From assembly GCA_002691885.1 (NCBI GenBank), contig NZJB01000003.1:17160-34577 (forward strand): a stretch of 17,418 nt of DNA. Reading direction: 5' to 3'. Numbering within the stretch: position 1 is the first letter of the stretch; each line of letters begins with the position of its first letter. Shown here one piece after another: positions 15,168 to 17,418 of this stretch. This stretch comes from Gammaproteobacteria bacterium. GTDB taxonomy: Bacteria; Pseudomonadota; Gammaproteobacteria; Pseudomonadales; Pseudohongiellaceae. The notes below the pieces were generated by a model. The model did no database searches and had not been told where the DNA came from. It was given only the letters and a program-made list of their open reading frames with translations. Position numbers and translations under genes: made by a program.

Positions 15168-15184
15168 ACTCAAGTCTATATAAA
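15147..15184 (+). repeat. Imperfect 19-bp tandem repeat at a gene end
   Basis: AAACTCAAGT occurs at 15147-15156 and 15166-15175, and 14 of 19 positions agree across the two units, including ATAT further in. It overlaps the end of the upstream gene and is followed by a TATATAAA run. It could be an operator or promoter element for the gene at 15240. No clear -35/-10 pair is seen in the gap. Confidence 0.4.
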
Positions 15185-15239
15185 AAACTTTTAAAAAGAA
15201 ATTTTACATTTATTGTGAAAGTATAAGGAGTGTTTGTTA

Positions 15240-15635
15240 ATGAATTTTAGAAAGAGTAGTGACAAGGAAGATTATTTGGCTAGAGAAAGCCATTATGCAG
15301 ACCGATCTACTCCACAAGCTAGAAAAAATAGTTTTTATATGAATAGATATAGAGAAAAATTGTTAGGGGATAATGAGAGTACAAGATTAGATATTCCATC
15401 AATGACCACTAATCATTTAGCTATAGCAGTCAAACATTTAGAGAAACTAGTTAAAGACCTAAAAGACATAAAAGGCGCAAATATTCCTTATAATGTTAAA
15501 GTCATGAGTTTTAGAAGTATTATAACTAAAGTTAATCATGATCTTAAACTTGAAAAAGAAAAGGAAGTAAGAGTTTATAATGTTACTTCCAAGAAAACTA
15601 GAAACACTACATCTAGTGGTAGTAACCAAGATTAG
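15240..15635 (+). CDS. Unknown basic protein
   Basis: The protein is 131 aa from the ATG at 15240, nine bases after AAGGAG (15225-15230); a TTG two codons earlier is not needed. The N-terminal half is charged and Tyr/Arg-rich (YLARESHYADRSTPQARKN, MNRYREKLLGDNEST). The middle is helical and Lys-rich (IAVKHLEKLVKDLKDIKG), with a Ser/Thr-rich tail. I do not recognise a domain. Basic charge suggests nucleic-acid or membrane contact, as inference only. The TAG stop is in frame with the following membrane-protein ORF and with no other stop between them, but the downstream ORF has its own ribosome site. Confidence 0.65.
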   Translation: MNFRKSSDKEDYLARESHYADRSTPQARKNSFYMNRYREKLLGDNESTRLDIPSMTTNHLAIAVKHLEKLVKDLKDIKGANIPYNVKVMSFRSIITKVNHDLKLEKEKEVRVYNVTSKKTRNTTSSGSNQD

Positions 15636-15674
15636 GGTTACATACGGCTAAATGTGGTAAAAATTGAGGAAAAT

Positions 15675-15905
15675 ATGAGAAAAGGCATTAAAAGAGGCAA
15701 TAATATAGGTATATCAAATGTGTTTTATCATTTTGGGCGCATAATATATATTATCTTAACTGAAATTATTAGTAGAACATATAGATTTATTAAATCTGTC
15801 AAAGCTAACTCACCTGACCTAATCTCGTTTGGTCAGACTTGTATAGAAGCAGTCTTAACAATCCTAATTATAGCTCTCTCTTTTATTGTTTATTTGTCAC
15901 AATAA
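15675..15905 (+). CDS. Small single-pass membrane protein
   Basis: The protein is 76 aa from the ATG at 15675, just after GAGGA (15666-15670). A GTG seven codons upstream is a less likely start. Residues 1-45 are basic and contain a moderately hydrophobic segment (HFGRIIYIILTEIIS). Residues 56-74 (AVLTILIIALSFIVYLS) are a clear transmembrane helix close to the C-terminus. The positive-inside rule places the N-terminus in the cytoplasm. It lies between an unknown gene and the exonuclease in an early/middle module, so a holin role is possible but not favoured. It could be a membrane anchor or superinfection factor. Function unknown. Confidence 0.6.
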   Translation: MRKGIKRGNNIGISNVFYHFGRIIYIILTEIISRTYRFIKSVKANSPDLISFGQTCIEAVLTILIIALSFIVYLSQ

Positions 15906-15917
15906 ACGGAGAAAAAA

Positions 15918-16925
15918 ATGGTTGGAAAACTTACTCGTGATGATCTCATCACAGGATCAGTATTGCCTACTCTTTGGGGTCTAAATAGGTGGCTCAAAAG
16001 AAATGGTTTATTAAGATCACATTTAGCAAATAATCACCCTGATTATCTTCCATTAGCCCCCTTTAATGGGAATGAGTACACACAATGGGGAAACATTCAT
16101 GAAACTAATATTTTAAATGTGAGTGGTGAACATCTTAATTGTAGTGTCAATTCAAACATCACCGAAGTCTTTAGATTTAAAGAGGATTTTTTTGAGGTGA
16201 GTTTAGATGGAATTCTTACATCAAACACTAATCAAAAAATACATGAAACAGAGAATATTCGTTTTATGGGTAAGCTCAAGGGTAAGGAATTTATAGAGCT
16301 TGATAAAGGTGATGTAATTCTAACAGAGGCTAAATCAACACAACACTCTATTGAAGATGAGCCACCACTTGAAAGAGGTGTTTTGCAAATTCAAGGTGGT
16401 CATCTTTGCTATGAGGCGCATGGTAATAAAGCAAGATATGTCATGGTTAGTGTCTTATATAGGGGTTCATCTTTGCGTCTATTTATCTATGAGCCAGATA
16501 AAGAAATGCAAAATGAAATCATTGAGAGAATACAAGACTTTTATAATCGTAAAAAGGGTCCAGACTATTATCCCTCAATGGATACTCAAGATAGTGCTGA
16601 AGCTTATCCAAAAAGTGAAAGTGACCTACCAATTGTAGATTTTACTCTAACCCATAAGCAAGTCGCATTGGATTTATATGAGTGTGTCAAAACCATCAAA
16701 TCATGTGAAAAATTAAGAGAAACTTTAGAGGCTCAACTTATGGATGTTATGGGAATGCATGAGAAGGGGGTTCTTTATAATGAGGATAGTTTAGGGGAAG
16801 AAATTTTTACTTTGGAGAGAAAGACAAGAAATTACAAAGCTCAACCACAAAAAAATGTACCAGCAAAGCCTGCTAGGTCAGAGAGAGCCAAGAAACCTAC
16901 AATTAAGTCAGATTGGAGATATTAA
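15918..16925 (+). CDS. YqaJ/RecB-type PDDEXK exonuclease
   Basis: The protein is 335 aa with a GGAG ribosome site. The catalytic pattern is clear: WGNIHE with E62, SLDGIL with D97, LTEAK with E137 and K139, and VLQIQGGHLCYEA at 155-167 for the Q-containing helix. This is the layout of YqaJ and lambda-type exonucleases, which digest one strand of DNA ends to make tails for recombination or to degrade host DNA. A helical region at 235-290 and a Lys/Pro-rich tail follow. Length and motif order are usual for phage forms. Single-strand annealing would need a partner; the SSB-like protein of the leftward operon is one candidate. The stop overlaps the next start as TAATG. Confidence 0.85.
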   Translation: MVGKLTRDDLITGSVLPTLWGLNRWLKRNGLLRSHLANNHPDYLPLAPFNGNEYTQWGNIHETNILNVSGEHLNCSVNSNITEVFRFKEDFFEVSLDGILTSNTNQKIHETENIRFMGKLKGKEFIELDKGDVILTEAKSTQHSIEDEPPLERGVLQIQGGHLCYEAHGNKARYVMVSVLYRGSSLRLFIYEPDKEMQNEIIERIQDFYNRKKGPDYYPSMDTQDSAEAYPKSESDLPIVDFTLTHKQVALDLYECVKTIKSCEKLRETLEAQLMDVMGMHEKGVLYNEDSLGEEIFTLERKTRNYKAQPQKNVPAKPARSERAKKPTIKSDWRY

Positions 16926-17140
16926 TGTTTAGCTCACCAAATGAAAAAATCGTCTTTTACGCATACAAAAGATACATAGAAAAAAATGACTACCCACCAT
17001 CTTTAGCAGAGATGAAAGATATGGTGGGTTTAGCAGTACCCACAATTAGAGCGATTAGGAGTGAGCTAGTTCAAAAGAAAATGCTAGTTCATATCCCGGG
17101 CAAAAAGTTTGGAACTAGAATGGGTGAGGTCAATGCCTAA
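16925..17140 (+). CDS. LexA-type winged-helix DNA-binding protein
   Basis: The protein is 71 aa from the ATG at 16925, overlapping the exonuclease stop. The text reads FYAYKRYIEKNDYPPSLAEMKDMVGLAVPTIRAIRSELVQKKML, the order of the LexA DNA-binding domain: first helix, Y-P-P-S, E-turn, recognition helix with V.TIR....L, and a wing. There is no protease domain, so it would act as a simple small repressor or activator. Target sites are not evident; the module promoter or host SOS boxes are possible. It overlaps the next gene by 8 bases. Confidence 0.75.
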   Translation: MFSSPNEKIVFYAYKRYIEKNDYPPSLAEMKDMVGLAVPTIRAIRSELVQKKMLVHIPGKKFGTRMGEVNA

Positions 17141-17402
17141 GAAAGATGAGCAAATGGCATTGTTTGAAATGCCTACAATGAGTGATGAAATGTGGGAAGG
17201 AATGCCCGAATTCTCACATGAGAAAATTGAGGCTGAGTATGTCATTATTTGTAGATTTAGAAATTGGAGAGATGTTCAAGATTTTGGTAAAAAAATTGAT
17301 CAAAATGTGACGCAACAAACTAAGTCTATTTGGCATCCTAAACTCATTTTCCAAGACCATCATTCTAAAAGATATTTTGATGAGGGGGATTTGGAGAAAT
17401 GA
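17133..17402 (+). CDS. Small phage protein with TKSIW-P motif
   Basis: The protein is 89 aa from the ATG at 17133, in the end of the LexA-like gene, with GGGTGAGGT just before it; a TTG 24 bases upstream is not needed. After an acidic Met-rich lead, residues 37-75 (EYVIICRFRNWRDVQDFGKKI, then TKSIWHPKL) form a compact domain that I recall from phage proteins. Such proteins often precede a gene beginning with a YPIY/P-SKGRW motif, which belongs to a DNA-linked glycosyltransferase family. The pairing is from memory and not proven. Function unknown. Confidence 0.6.
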   Translation: MPKKDEQMALFEMPTMSDEMWEGMPEFSHEKIEAEYVIICRFRNWRDVQDFGKKIDQNVTQQTKSIWHPKLIFQDHHSKRYFDEGDLEK

Positions 17403-17418
17403 TACCTACCTATCCCAT
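17399..17418 (+). CDS. Start of the next gene (3'-truncated)
   Basis: ATGA overlaps the stop of the gene before, and the first codons read MIPTYP before the window ends. Only six complete residues are visible. The start resembles enzymes that begin with a YPIYI-SK-R motif (TET/JBP-associated glycosyltransferase type), and the upstream TKSIW protein often precedes such a gene; this is a guess. Confidence 0.4.

Noticed and set aside
15203..15227. TTTACA...TATAAG as a promoter for the gene at 15240
   Set aside because: The spacing is only 13 bases and TATAAG merges with the ribosome site, so it does not make a believable promoter.
4876..15905. Genome-wide reassignment of TAG to Gln (code 15)
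   Set aside because: Long genes such as 669-2951, 6547-8523 and 8893-10794 have no internal TAG and use CAA/CAG for Gln. Isolated TAGs fit a local event better.
16351..16638. Second-frame ORF inside the exonuclease gene
   Set aside because: It overlaps the catalytic region of a confident exonuclease in another frame and lacks a ribosome site.
1..17418. tRNA genes, CRISPR array, insertion sequence, integrase or attachment site
   Set aside because: By eye I saw no T-loop plus acceptor pairing, no regular spacer array, no transposase and no active integrase. A tRNAscan or repeat search could not be run.

Overview
This window is a piece of a strictly phage genome. No cellular housekeeping genes are visible. 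The DNA is clearly AT-rich, genes are tightly packed (many TAATG or ATGA stop/start overlaps), and the structural genes resemble families common in marine short-tailed phages, including those of SAR11-type hosts. The host assignment is inference from base composition and gene families, not something the sequence proves.

Layout. (1) Positions 1-8523, plus strand: a late virion module. It runs from the 3' end of a repeat-bearing tail-fibre protein, through a large nozzle/stabilisation-like protein, a small protein, a possible GNAT-fold protein, an ejection-associated structural protein carried on two ORFs, a tail-lysozyme protein interrupted by an in-frame amber codon, to a Gly-rich DNA-ejection protein. 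(2) Positions 8524-8654: a convergent intergenic region with a C8/G6 hairpin, an 8-bp hairpin and a TTTCAAC repeat pair. (3) Positions 8655-11969, minus strand: a replication operon read as RHH regulator, PDDEXK Holliday-resolvase-like nuclease, SSB-like protein with an acidic Phe-ended tail, intrinsic terminator, Toprim/RepA-type primase-helicase, and a small protein. (4) Positions 11970-12126: a divergent promoter region with three TTTYAAC heptamers at 11-bp spacing. (5) Positions 12127-17418, plus strand: an early/middle module with three small unknown proteins, a DUF2786 protein, a hairpin, a small protein, a catalytically degenerate serine-recombinase relative, a winged-helix-like protein, an unknown protein, a small membrane protein, a YqaJ/RecB-type exonuclease, a LexA-type winged-helix protein, a small protein, and the first codons of another gene.

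How the genes work together. The minus-strand operon and the plus-strand exonuclease look like a replication/recombination set: primase-helicase, SSB, resolvase and exonuclease. The RHH protein and the divergent repeats are a plausible switch. The plus-strand late genes 3518-8523 look like the internal or ejection proteins of a podovirus-like particle. No integrase, portal, terminase, RNA polymerase, tRNA or CRISPR array is visible here.

The most noteworthy points are the amber codon splitting the lysozyme/ejection gene, the intrinsic terminator ending two bases before the primase-helicase start codon, the catalytically dead serine-recombinase-like protein, and the repeat sets at both ends of the replication operon.
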